This document shows, piece by piece, positions 7,428 to 13,482 of a DNA stretch of 13,668 bases. Each line of letters opens with the position of its first letter. The first letter of the stretch is position 1. The position numbers and the translations under genes were made by a program. Below the pieces are notes generated by a model that saw only the letters and a program-made list of their open reading frames with translations, did no database searches and had not been told where the DNA came from. Source of the DNA: JBKPCD01 sp046727175 (lineage in GTDB: Bacteria; Acidobacteriota; Vicinamibacteria; Vicinamibacterales; 2-12-FULL-66-21); contig JBKPCD010000021.1 of the NCBI GenBank assembly GCA_046727175.1, positions 1 through 13,668 on the forward strand. Reading direction: 5' to 3'.

Positions 7428-10058
7428 TTGCTGCGCCAGATCACACGCGGATTGCGGGCACTCGCGCACGGCGACGCAGCCGATCGCGAGGTCGACGACG
7501 AAGTGAAGCACTACTTCGAGGAGGCGACCGCAGAGTTGATCGCGGCGGGCCTGTCGCCTGGTGCCGCGCGGCGTGCCGCACGAGCGCGGCTCGGCAACAT
7601 CGCCGCAATCCGAGAAGAAGTGCGAGCGTCCGGATGGGAAAGCATCGTCGGAACTTTTTTTGCCGATCTCCGGTACGGCGCGCGGCGCCTGCGGCGGAAC
7701 CCTGGATTCACGGCCGCCAGCGTAATCACGCTGGCGTTGGGCATCGGCGCGAGCACGGCGATCTTCAGCGCCGTCAAGCCGATCCTGTTCGAGCCGCTGC
7801 CGTACCCTCGGGCCGATCGAATCGTGACAATCTGGGACTTCGCCGTCGATGACTCGCGGCTCGACGTCACGTTCGGGACCTATCGCGAGTTGCTCGAGCG
7901 AAGCCGGGACTTCGATTCAGCGGCCGTGCTCAAACCGTGGCAGCCAACGATGACGGGATCGGCCGAACCGGAGCGCCTCGAGGGCGATCGCGTGAGCGCG
8001 CCCTATTTCCGCGTGCTGGGCGTCCGGCCTGTGATCGGAAGAGATTTCGATGCGTCCGAGGACCGGCCGAACGGCTCGAACGTCGTTGTCATCACCGACA
8101 CGCTGTGGCATCGGCGCTTCAACCGGAACCCGACGATCGTGGGCCGTCAAGTGATGCTCGACGACGTGCTCTACACGATCGTCGGCGTCATGCCACCGTC
8201 TTTCGAGAACGTGCTGAAGCCGTCGGCTGAAATCTGGTCGCTCGTTCAGTACGACATGTCGGAGGGTCGGGCATGGGGCCATCACTTGCGCATGGTGGCC
8301 CGCCTGAAGCCAGGGGTCCGGCTGGATCGAGCGAAACAGGAGCTCAACGCAATCGCCAGCTCGCCTCTCGCCGAGTTTCCACGCCCGGCGTGGGCGGCAC
8401 TTGGGCGTGGAGTGATTGTGAACCCGCTGCAGCAGGATGTGACCGAAGCCGTACGGCCGGCGCTCCTTGCCGTACTCGGCGCGGTCATCATCGTCCTCGC
8501 CATTGCGTCCGTGAACGTGACGAATCTCCTCCTCGCGCGTGGCGCGCAGCGCCGCGGCGAGTTCGCAGTGCGCGCCGCACTCGGCGCCGCGCGCACGCGT
8601 CTCGTCCGCCAGCTGATCACGGAGAGCCTGCTGCTCGCAACTCTGGGGGCCGCGTTAGGAATGGTCGTCACCGAGATGGGCGTGCGGGCACTGATTGCGC
8701 TGAGCCCACCAGGATTACCGCGCGCCGGCGCCATTCACGTCGACGGCACGGTGTTTCTCTTCGGACTCGGACTGAGCACGCTGATCGGGATGATCGTCGG
8801 TCTCGTCCCGGCGCTGCAGGCTTCGCGCCGCGGTTTGTCCGTAAACCTTCAGCAGGGCTCGCAGCGAGCCGCCGGCAGCCATCACACCACGCGCCGCGTG
8901 CTCGTCGTCGCGGAAGTCGCGCTCGCGCTCGTGCTGCTGGTCAGTGCCGGGCTGCTGCTGCGCAGTCTGCAACGGTTGTTCGCGATTTCCCCCGGGTTCG
9001 ACGCCTCACATCTGCTGACCATGCAGGTGCAGACGTCCGGCCGGCGATTCGACAAGGACGCGACCGTGCGGTTCTTCACGCAAGCGATCGAGTCGGTGGG
9101 CAGAGTACCGGGCGTGGTCGCAGCGGAGTTCACGAGCCAGCTGCCGCTGACCGGCGAGCGCGACGAGTACGGCGTCCTGCTCGAATCGAGCGTCGACCAA
9201 CAGGCGGCGGCGGGTCAACCGGCGTTTCGATACGCGGTCAGCCCAGGCTACCTCGACGCCATGCGTGTCCCCCTCCTGCGCGGCCGCCAGCTCGACGCAC
9301 ACGACGATGCTGACGCACCGTTCGCGGTTCTGGTCAGTGAATCGTTCGCGAAGACGTTTCCCGATGGCGACGCGATCGGGCGACGCGTCCATGTCGGACC
9401 TACCGACCGCCCGTGGTACACGGTCGTCGGCGTTGTCGGCGACGTGCGCCAAGTATCGCTGGCGGTGAGCCGCGCGGAGGCGATCTATGTTCCAGCGGAC
9501 CAGTGGCACTTCGTGGATAGCGCCATGTGGGTGGTGATTCGCACCCGCGGCGATGCGGCGGCACTTGCGCCGGCCATACGGGCCGCGATCTGGTCCGTCG
9601 ACAAGGATCAACCGATCGTCCGGATCGCCACAATGGAGGATGTGCTCGCGCTCTCCGCGGCGCAACGGCGGTTCGCGCTGATTCTATTCGAGGCGTTCGC
9701 GCTCGTGTCTCTCGTTCTGGCGGCCATCGGCATGTACGGCGTACTCTCCGGGAGCGTTACCGAACGAACGCGCGAGATCGGTGTGCGTGCGGCGCTCGGC
9801 GCATCGCGCGCCGACATCCTCGCGCTTGTCGTTCGCCAGGCGATGATGCTCGCAGGGCTTGGCGCCCTGCTCGGATTGATCGGTGCAGCCGCGACGAGCC
9901 GTGGTCTTTCGACGCTGCTCTTTCAGGTCTCCCCGCTCGACCCGATCACGTATGTCGGCGTGGTCGTGCTCCTGCTCGGGGTATCTGGCGTCGCATGCTC
10001 GATCCCCGCCTGGCGCGCCACTTGCGTGGATCCATCGATCACGCTCAGAGTGGAATGA
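7428..10058 (+). CDS. ADOP-type (MacB/FtsX-like) ABC transporter permease 3, with soluble helical prefix
   Basis: This 876-residue permease starts at TTG 7428. The next residues, LRQITRGLRAL, match the usual beginning of this subfamily and no ATG lies nearby. GAGGG at 7409-7413 is a weak, rather distant ribosome binding site, so coupling to PadR 2 is likely. Residues 1-75 are a soluble helical prefix with REVDDEVKHYFEEAT and AARRAARARLGN. A membrane helix follows at about 94-120 (LALGIGASTAIFS), then the periplasmic core at about 125-335. The first FtsX unit (about 344-465) has RRGEFAVRAALGAAR. The second half starts near 490, and the final FtsX unit (about 749-876) has RTREIGVRAALGASR and ends VDPSITLRVE. 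No ATPase gene accompanies it. The substrate is unknown. Confidence 0.92.
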   Translation: MLRQITRGLRALAHGDAADREVDDEVKHYFEEATAELIAAGLSPGAARRAARARLGNIAAIREEVRASGWESIVGTFFADLRYGARRLRRNPGFTAASVITLALGIGASTAIFSAVKPILFEPLPYPRADRIVTIWDFAVDDSRLDVTFGTYRELLERSRDFDSAAVLKPWQPTMTGSAEPERLEGDRVSAPYFRVLGVRPVIGRDFDASEDRPNGSNVVVITDTLWHRRFNRNPTIVGRQVMLDDVLYTIVGVMPPSFENVLKPSAEIWSLVQYDMSEGRAWGHHLRMVARLKPGVRLDRAKQELNAIASSPLAEFPRPAWAALGRGVIVNPLQQDVTEAVRPALLAVLGAVIIVLAIASVNVTNLLLARGAQRRGEFAVRAALGAARTRLVRQLITESLLLATLGAALGMVVTEMGVRALIALSPPGLPRAGAIHVDGTVFLFGLGLSTLIGMIVGLVPALQASRRGLSVNLQQGSQRAAGSHHTTRRVLVVAEVALALVLLVSAGLLLRSLQRLFAISPGFDASHLLTMQVQTSGRRFDKDATVRFFTQAIESVGRVPGVVAAEFTSQLPLTGERDEYGVLLESSVDQQAAAGQPAFRYAVSPGYLDAMRVPLLRGRQLDAHDDADAPFAVLVSESFAKTFPDGDAIGRRVHVGPTDRPWYTVVGVVGDVRQVSLAVSRAEAIYVPADQWHFVDSAMWVVIRTRGDAAALAPAIRAAIWSVDKDQPIVRIATMEDVLALSAAQRRFALILFEAFALVSLVLAAIGMYGVLSGSVTERTREIGVRAALGASRADILALVVRQAMMLAGLGALLGLIGAAATSRGLSTLLFQVSPLDPITYVGVVVLLLGVSGVACSIPAWRATCVDPSITLRVE

Positions 10059-10125
10059 TCCCCGTCTCCTATTCTCGATAGTTGCTACCTGCGAGCGGCG
10101 CGGCGGACGGCCCCATCGGCCACAG

Positions 10126-10131
10126 TACAAT
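10126..10131 (+). promoter_or_regulatory. -10 element of selC
   Basis: TACAAT at 10126-10131 ends 7 nt before the first base of the tRNA gene, so transcription would begin at or next to the mature 5' end. No good -35 is visible at the expected distance. Confidence 0.5.
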
Positions 10132-10138
10132 GCCGCTT

Positions 10139-10236
10139 GGAAGCGAACGGGGCCCGGTGGCCCTCCCGGTCTTCAAAACCGGCCGCCGCCCGCGTCTCGC
10201 GGGCGGGCTGGGTTCGACTCCCAGGCGCTTCCGCCA
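10139..10236 (+). tRNA. selC: tRNA-Sec (selenocysteine), anticodon TCA
   Basis: The 98-nt gene folds as a bacterial selenocysteine tRNA. The acceptor arm is GGAAGCGA with GCGCTTCC; seven pairs are Watson-Crick and the eighth is A opposite G. The D stem has 6 bp (GGGGCC with GGCCCT, one G-T) around the four-base loop CGGT, the extended D arm typical of tRNA-Sec. The anticodon arm is CCGGT-CTTCAAA-ACCGG, anticodon TCA, which reads UGA. A long variable arm carries up to 9 bp (CCGCCCGCG with CGCGGGCGG). The T arm is CTGGG-TTCGACT-CCCAG, followed by discriminator G and an encoded CCA. It serves SelA-dependent Ser-to-Sec conversion and SelB delivery; neither gene is in the window. Confidence 0.96.
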
Positions 10237-10434
10237 ACCTTCGTTCACGCGTGCCACCGAGAGCGAGAGCTACGGTTGGCAACAAGCCAGGCGAAGGACG
10301 TCTTCGCGCGCCAATAACCTACGCTGGATAAAGTTGGTTGCAGGAATTCGGTTCGGGAACCGGCGCAAAGTCGAATGGAACCGCCGCGGCCGCTCGATAG
10401 TCTAAGACTGGACGGATTTCGGAGTGAGGTCTGA
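10237..10434. other. Gene-free spacer after selC
   Basis: No convincing coding region is seen. Two small hairpins occur: GCGAAG-GACGT-CTTCGC at 10291-10307, which could mark the end of selC transcription although no T-run follows, and CGGTT-CGGG-AACCG at 10349-10362. Neither can be assigned a function. Confidence 0.5.
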
Positions 10435-10462
10435 TGGCGGGGCTCCGTCAGCAGCCCCGCCA
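10435..10462 (-). terminator. Strong hairpin between selC and the cold-shock gene, probably bidirectional
   Basis: TGGCGGGGCT (10435-10444) and AGCCCCGCCA (10453-10462) form a perfect 10-bp stem with an 8-nt loop, 22 nt beyond the cold-shock stop codon. No T-run is present on either side. The converging plus-strand transcript of selC could end here too. Confidence 0.55.
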
Positions 10463-10484
10463 GGCGGACTGGCGCTAAAACGCG

Positions 10485-10691
10485 TCAGCCTTCGATCAGA
10501 CGCACTTCACCCGCGCGGGGACCCTTGCCGGACTCCTCCGGCGTGAACTCGACGCGCTGGCCCTCCCGCAACAGCTCAAACACGGCTCCCCGAACCGAGC
10601 TCCGGTGGAAGAAGTGCTCGATCCCGCTCTCGTCGCGGATGAAGCCGAACCCCTTGTCAATCAAAAGGCGCGCGATCGTCCCGGTTGGCAT
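10485..10691 (-). CDS. Cold-shock-domain protein (CspA family)
   Basis: This is a 68-residue single cold-shock domain, the usual length. It carries RNP1 as KGFGFI (residues 13-18) and RNP2 as HFFHR (26-30, where CspA has VFVHF). The opening MPTGTIARLLIDKGFGFI and the ending EVRLIEG are typical. Such proteins bind single-stranded RNA or DNA and melt mRNA structure. The ATG at 10691 has an excellent ribosome binding site (GGAGGA on the minus strand, 10704-10699). The promoter at 10918-10946 would give a leader of roughly 220 nt, the long type seen for cold-induced csp genes. A strong hairpin follows the stop. Confidence 0.93.
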   Translation of the reverse strand: MPTGTIARLLIDKGFGFIRDESGIEHFFHRSSVRGAVFELLREGQRVEFTPEESGKGPRAGEVRLIEG

Positions 10692-10911
10692 ACCCGTGTC
10701 CTCCGATGTACCGCCGGGAAAATCCCGGGGGTCTTACAGGTTGCAGCGCCTGGCACTCGCCAGACCAGGCCCGGCGCCAGGGCCGGACATGACATGCGAG
10801 AAGGGCCGGGAGGACGCGGCCCGTATTGATAAGGCGAGCGCCGACGACCTTCCGAATCTACCCGCGACCCAGCGTCGTCCGGACGCCCGGCCCACGCTGA
10901 GCTTGGAACAG
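10692..10911 (-). promoter_or_regulatory. Long structured 5' leader of the cold-shock gene
   Basis: From the predicted start near 10911 to the ATG there are about 220 nt without a convincing gene. A CCGGGA-AAA-TCCCGG hairpin (10714-10728) lies just before the ribosome binding site and CTGGC-ACTC-GCCAG (in 10747-10765) lies further upstream. Long leaders of E. coli cspA-type genes act as temperature-responsive RNA; the same is inferred here only by analogy. Confidence 0.4.
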
Positions 10912-10917
10912 GGGGCC

Positions 10918-10946
10918 AGTGTAGGGAGTTCCACGGGCGAAGTCAA
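10918..10946 (-). promoter_or_regulatory. Promoter of the cold-shock gene
   Basis: On the minus strand TTGACT (10946-10941) and TACACT (10923-10918) are separated by exactly 17 nt, each matching the sigma-70 consensus well, with an AT-rich stretch (around 10945-10952) just upstream. No other gene start lies downstream before the cold-shock gene. The remaining 10947-11055 holds no gene I can support. Confidence 0.65.
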
Positions 10947-11055
10947 TATATTGGCCGAGGTTAGGGCGGCAGCCAAACCAGCCCGCCAAATCGCGCGATT
11001 TTCTCGATCCGAGCACCCTTCGGGTCGTCAGAAACGCAGCGTATCGGCGGACGCC

Positions 11056-11071
11056 GGCGCGAATCCGCGCC
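11056..11071 (-). terminator. Hairpin after the zinc-ribbon gene
   Basis: GGCGCG (11056-11061) and CGCGCC (11066-11071) form a 6-bp stem with a 4-nt loop, 5 nt beyond the zinc-ribbon stop. There is no T-run. A second perfect 8-bp inverted repeat (11098-11120) lies in the last codons of the gene itself, so the 3' end of this mRNA may be strongly folded. Confidence 0.35.
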
Positions 11072-11076
11072 TCGCG

Positions 11077-11265
11077 TCACGTCTCTGTGGAAGTTCGCGA
11101 ATCCGAGCTCAGCGGATTCGGCGGCGCAGGATACGTCGTCCAGAAGTGTCTGCCGCAGCGAGGACAGACCCAGAACTGATCTTGCTTCCACGGCGTCCCC
11201 GGCGCCGGATCACGCATCTCCATCTGGGTTCCACAGCGCTGGCAACGCAGACTGAGCGCCGACAT
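11077..11265 (-). CDS. Small zinc-ribbon protein of unknown function
   Basis: This 62-residue protein has two CxxC knuckles, CQRC at residues 8-11 and CPRC at 34-37, spaced as in a zinc ribbon, with aromatic residues around the second knuckle (QFWVC, RHFWTTYP). The C-terminal 15 residues are polar and probably disordered. It resembles stand-alone rubredoxin-like or zinc-ribbon domains, which bind one zinc and often mediate nucleic acid or protein contacts, but I do not recognise the family. The start is supported by TACAAT on the minus strand (11277-11272), 6 nt before the ATG, which suggests a leaderless mRNA; no Shine-Dalgarno is seen. It lies 97 nt downstream of the HAD gene in the same direction but probably has its own promoter. 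Confidence 0.75.
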   Translation of the reverse strand: MSALSLRCQRCGTQMEMRDPAPGTPWKQDQFWVCPRCGRHFWTTYPAPPNPLSSDSRTSTET

Positions 11266-11271
11266 ACGAGG

Positions 11272-11277
11272 ATTGTA
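11272..11277 (-). promoter_or_regulatory. -10 element of the zinc-ribbon gene
   Basis: TACAAT on the minus strand ends 6 nt before the ATG, so transcription would start at the start codon. The -35 region shows no clear match. Confidence 0.4.
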
Positions 11278-11362
11278 GCCGTCTCGATCTCGGAGGAGAC
11301 CGGGAACACGGATACTTCATTCAGGTTAGTCGGTGATCTCCGTCCACTCGGTGACCTCCAGC

Positions 11363-12058
11363 TCACGGGCGGTCGTCGATGACGCGCAGGAACTCTTCTC
11401 GATTGCTCAGATTGCTGAACACGATCTCCGCTCCGCTGTCGCGCAACTGATCGACGGTGAAGCTTCCGGTCGCAACGGCAATGGGCACGGCGCCCACCGC
11501 CAACGCGCACGCGACGTCGTGAGGCGTGTCGCCGACGACGATGATCTCGTCGGGTGCGACGTCGGCCAATCCGCATCGACGCGCGCGCTCGAGCGCGAAC
11601 GGCACCAGCGAATTCCGATCGGCCGCATCGTCGCCAAACGCGCCGCATCGAAAATACTTCCAGAGGCCGAAGTGCGCGAGTTTGATTCGCGCGCCTTCCT
11701 CGAAGTTGCCGGTGAGCAGGCCCAGGAACACGTCCGACCGCACGTGCAACGCGTCGAGGAGCTCACGAATGCCCGGCATGACAGCCTTGACGCCACGTCC
11801 GGGCTTCTGAATCTCCTCACGAAGGTTCCGTAGGTAACGATCGCGAAGCGTTGCGAAGAGGTCCTCGTCCAGCTCGCGATCGATCCGGCGAAGCGTGTCG
11901 TGAAGGATGATCCAGTCCGTACGGCCGGCGACGGGGATGCCTTCGAGCGCTTCGGCGTGACCGATTACCTCTTCGCACGCGCGGCTCATCGCCCGCACTC
12001 CGGCGCCACCGGTCAGGACGAGCGTCCCGTCGATATCGAAAAGCAGCAGCTTAGCCAT
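11363..12058 (-). CDS. HAD-superfamily hydrolase, phosphoglycolate-phosphatase-like
   Basis: This 231-residue protein has all four HAD motifs: DIDGTL with nucleophile Asp8 and acid Asp10; LLTGN with Thr116; Lys126 in RIKLAHFGL; and VVGDTPHD with Asp177 and Asp181. Between motifs I and II lies a helical cap (about residues 18-95), which places it among C1-cap phosphatases such as phosphoglycolate phosphatase or beta-phosphoglucomutase-like enzymes. It should be a soluble Mg-dependent phosphatase of a small phosphorylated metabolite; the exact substrate is not readable. It starts 43 nt from the divergent superoxide dismutase gene. No Shine-Dalgarno is evident before the ATG at 12058. Its stop lies 97 nt before the zinc-ribbon gene. 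Confidence 0.9.
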   Translation of the reverse strand: MAKLLLFDIDGTLVLTGGAGVRAMSRACEEVIGHAEALEGIPVAGRTDWIILHDTLRRIDRELDEDLFATLRDRYLRNLREEIQKPGRGVKAVMPGIRELLDALHVRSDVFLGLLTGNFEEGARIKLAHFGLWKYFRCGAFGDDAADRNSLVPFALERARRCGLADVAPDEIIVVGDTPHDVACALAVGAVPIAVATGSFTVDQLRDSGAEIVFSNLSNREEFLRVIDDRP

Positions 12059-12075
12059 GGGCCGTGAGCTTTGGG

Positions 12076-12083
12076 ATTAGAAT
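12076..12083. promoter_or_regulatory. Overlapping divergent -10 candidates between HAD and sodC
   Basis: The 43-nt spacer contains ATTAGAAT. On the plus strand TAGAAT (12078-12083) could serve sodC; on the minus strand TCTAAT (12081-12076) could serve the HAD gene. No clear -35 is seen for either, so this is tentative. Confidence 0.3.
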
Positions 12084-12091
12084 TTCTGCGC

Positions 12092-12097
12092 AGGAGG
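12092..12097 (+). promoter_or_regulatory. Ribosome binding site of sodC
   Basis: AGGAGG lies 4 nt before the ATG at 12102, an unusually complete Shine-Dalgarno for this window. Confidence 0.7.
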
Positions 12098-12101
12098 CAG
12101 C

Positions 12102-12647
12102 ATGCGATACCGACACGCTCTCATCACAGGCGTTGCCCTCGTCTTCGCGAGCGCGGCCGTTCTGGCCGGACAGGCTGGAACGATGAAGGCGAGCGCCACA
12201 ATCGCCGGTGAGGGAATCACGGGCACGCTCGCGCTGACCGAGCGACCTAATGGCACTGGAGTTATCGTCGAGTTCACTCTCGAAGTGAAGGGCCTCAAGC
12301 CAGGACGCCACGGCGTGCACCTGCACGCGATTGGCAAGTGCGAGCCGCCAGCGTTCACCGCGGCGGGCGGCCATTTCGATCCAGGTCCCGCCGGCAACAC
12401 CGATCCGGATGCAAATCATCCGTTCCATATGGGCGACATTCCCAACCTCGAAGTCGGCCAGGACGGATCCGGCGCGCTCAAGGGCGTCACGACGCGCGTG
12501 ACGCTGTCGCCCGGACCGCTCTCGCTGTTCGACGATGACGGCACCGCGATCATCATCCACGCAAATCCCGATCAAGGGATCACCGGCGAGCCCAAATCGG
12601 GGGTGAGCGGCGGGCCGAGAGTCGCGTGTGGAGTCATCACGAAATAG
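12102..12647 (+). CDS. sodC: Periplasmic Cu/Zn superoxide dismutase
   Basis: This 181-residue protein begins with a signal peptide (MRYRHALITGVALVFASAAV, cleavage near residue 25) and no lipobox cysteine, so it should be a soluble periplasmic enzyme. It converts superoxide to hydrogen peroxide and oxygen. Copper ligands are His73 and His75 (GVHLHAIGKC), bridging His91 (GGHFDP) and His153 (IIIHANPD). Zinc ligands are His91, His106, His109 and Asp112 (ANHPFHMGDIPNL). Cys80 and Cys176 form the conserved disulfide, and Arg173 in GPRVACGVI guides the substrate. Everything needed for activity is present. The gene appears to stand alone, divergent from the HAD phosphatase and convergent with the ABC-like gene. 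Confidence 0.96.
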   Translation: MRYRHALITGVALVFASAAVLAGQAGTMKASATIAGEGITGTLALTERPNGTGVIVEFTLEVKGLKPGRHGVHLHAIGKCEPPAFTAAGGHFDPGPAGNTDPDANHPFHMGDIPNLEVGQDGSGALKGVTTRVTLSPGPLSLFDDDGTAIIIHANPDQGITGEPKSGVSGGPRVACGVITK

Positions 12648-12672
12648 CGTTCACAGTTCACTAAAGTCATCA

Positions 12673-12734
12673 CAGGAGATCAGGAGCTCAGGAGTAGTTT
12701 TGTTGGAATTCTCCTGTTCCCCTGACCTTCTGTT
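12673..12734. repeat. Palindrome built from two 8-nt tandem arrays
   Basis: CAGGAG occurs at 12673, 12681 and 12689, exactly 8 nt apart. The opposite arm has CTCCTGTT, CCCCTGAC and CTTCTGTT at 12711, 12719 and 12727, also 8 nt apart. The 22-nt arms pair at 17 Watson-Crick positions plus one G-T around a 16-nt loop. It sits between the convergent sodC and ABC-like genes, so its transcripts could form a bidirectional 3' hairpin. A perfect 10-nt palindrome, CTGTTAACAG, overlaps its end (12730-12739). Confidence 0.7.
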
Positions 12735-12761
12735 AACAGTGTCCGCGGCTGTGCGTCCAAG

Positions 12762-12776
12762 CGCGGTAGAGCCGCG
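12762..12776 (-). terminator. Small hairpin after the ABC-like gene
   Basis: CGCGG and CCGCG arms around TAGAG directly follow the stop codon of the minus-strand gene. With only five pairs and no T-run it is a weak candidate. Confidence 0.25.
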
Positions 12777-13475
12777 TTACCGGAACCACCCTCGCTTCGG
12801 TGCCGTCAGCGCACCCGTGGCGGGATCCAGTTTCAGCGTACGATGTGCGACCCGATTCGCGAAGGCTTCGTCCTGCGTGATGACGAGCGCAGCGAGCGCG
12901 CGGGCGTCGGCGAGCCGGGCAATATCCGCCGCGTAGGTGTTCCAGTACGCCTTCGGGATACTGGCAGTCGGGTGCTCGAGGATCAACAGCGAGGGGCCCA
13001 GCGCGACGGCGCGCGCGAGATGGACGCGCGCGCGGATTTCAGGCGGCGCGTCGCCCGTTGTGCGATTCAACGACTCGAGCCCGATTCCGCATTCCTTCGC
13101 AAGCGACGAGACACGGCCGGACGTTTCCGGCGGAACTGGATCCATTTGCAGCGTGAAAGGCATCGCCAGGTTCTGCTCGATTGTGGCGCCTTCGAGCAGA
13201 ACGGCGCGCTCGCTCACGATGCCGAATCGGTCCAACGTGCCGAGCCATTCGTCGCCGCTCGCGATGTCAGCGGTGTCCCGTCCCAACACACGAACCGATC
13301 CTTGATCTGGGAGACTCGCCCCCGTAACGAGGTTCACGAGCACCTCCGCCGCCGCAGCATCGAGCCCGATCACCGCGACTCGTTCGGCCGCTGAAACGGT
13401 CAGCGCCTGGAGCCTAAGAGGACGAAGGCCCTGGTAGCGCTTGATGACATTCTGGATCTCGAGGACGAGAGGCAT
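12777..13475 (-). CDS. Degenerate ABC-ATPase-like protein (probable pseudo-ATPase)
   Basis: The 232-residue protein has the length and overall pattern of an ABC transporter ATPase, beginning LVLEIQNVIKRYQGLRPL and keeping AERVAVIG, LVNLVTG and RVHLARAVALGPSLLILEHP. Every catalytic motif is altered. The Walker A region reads GLDAAAAEV (37-45) with no lysine. The Q-loop glutamine is absent near 88. The LSGGQ position reads APPEI (143-147). Walker B has Glu167-His168 instead of Asp-Glu, and the switch histidine is Gln201. The frame is intact over its full length, so it looks like a maintained non-hydrolysing protein, not decay. I chose ATG at 13475; the frame also opens at TTG 13484, and no strong ribosome binding site separates them. 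It lies 41 nt downstream of the PHP gene, probably in one operon. Its partner is unknown. Confidence 0.8.
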   Translation of the reverse strand: MPLVLEIQNVIKRYQGLRPLRLQALTVSAAERVAVIGLDAAAAEVLVNLVTGASLPDQGSVRVLGRDTADIASGDEWLGTLDRFGIVSERAVLLEGATIEQNLAMPFTLQMDPVPPETSGRVSSLAKECGIGLESLNRTTGDAPPEIRARVHLARAVALGPSLLILEHPTASIPKAYWNTYAADIARLADARALAALVITQDEAFANRVAHRTLKLDPATGALTAPKRGWFR

Positions 13476-13482
13476 CACTTCC

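Noticed and set aside
10734..10976. Minus-strand frame of 80 codons upstream of the cold-shock gene
   Set aside because: It starts upstream of the best promoter, has no ribosome binding site and is Ser/Arg/Ala-rich without motifs.
11326..11364. Twelve-codon stretch reading ELEVTEWTEITD overlapping the HAD stop
   Set aside because: The composition looks protein-like, but there is no start codon or ribosome binding site and it is too short to support.
10525..11382. Plus-strand frame of 285 codons opposite the cold-shock and zinc-ribbon genes
   Set aside because: It is antisense to two well-supported genes and its translation shows no domain.
12777..13475. Functional ATPase partner for the orphan permeases
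   Set aside because: All ATP-binding and hydrolysis motifs are lost and the gene is separated and oppositely oriented.
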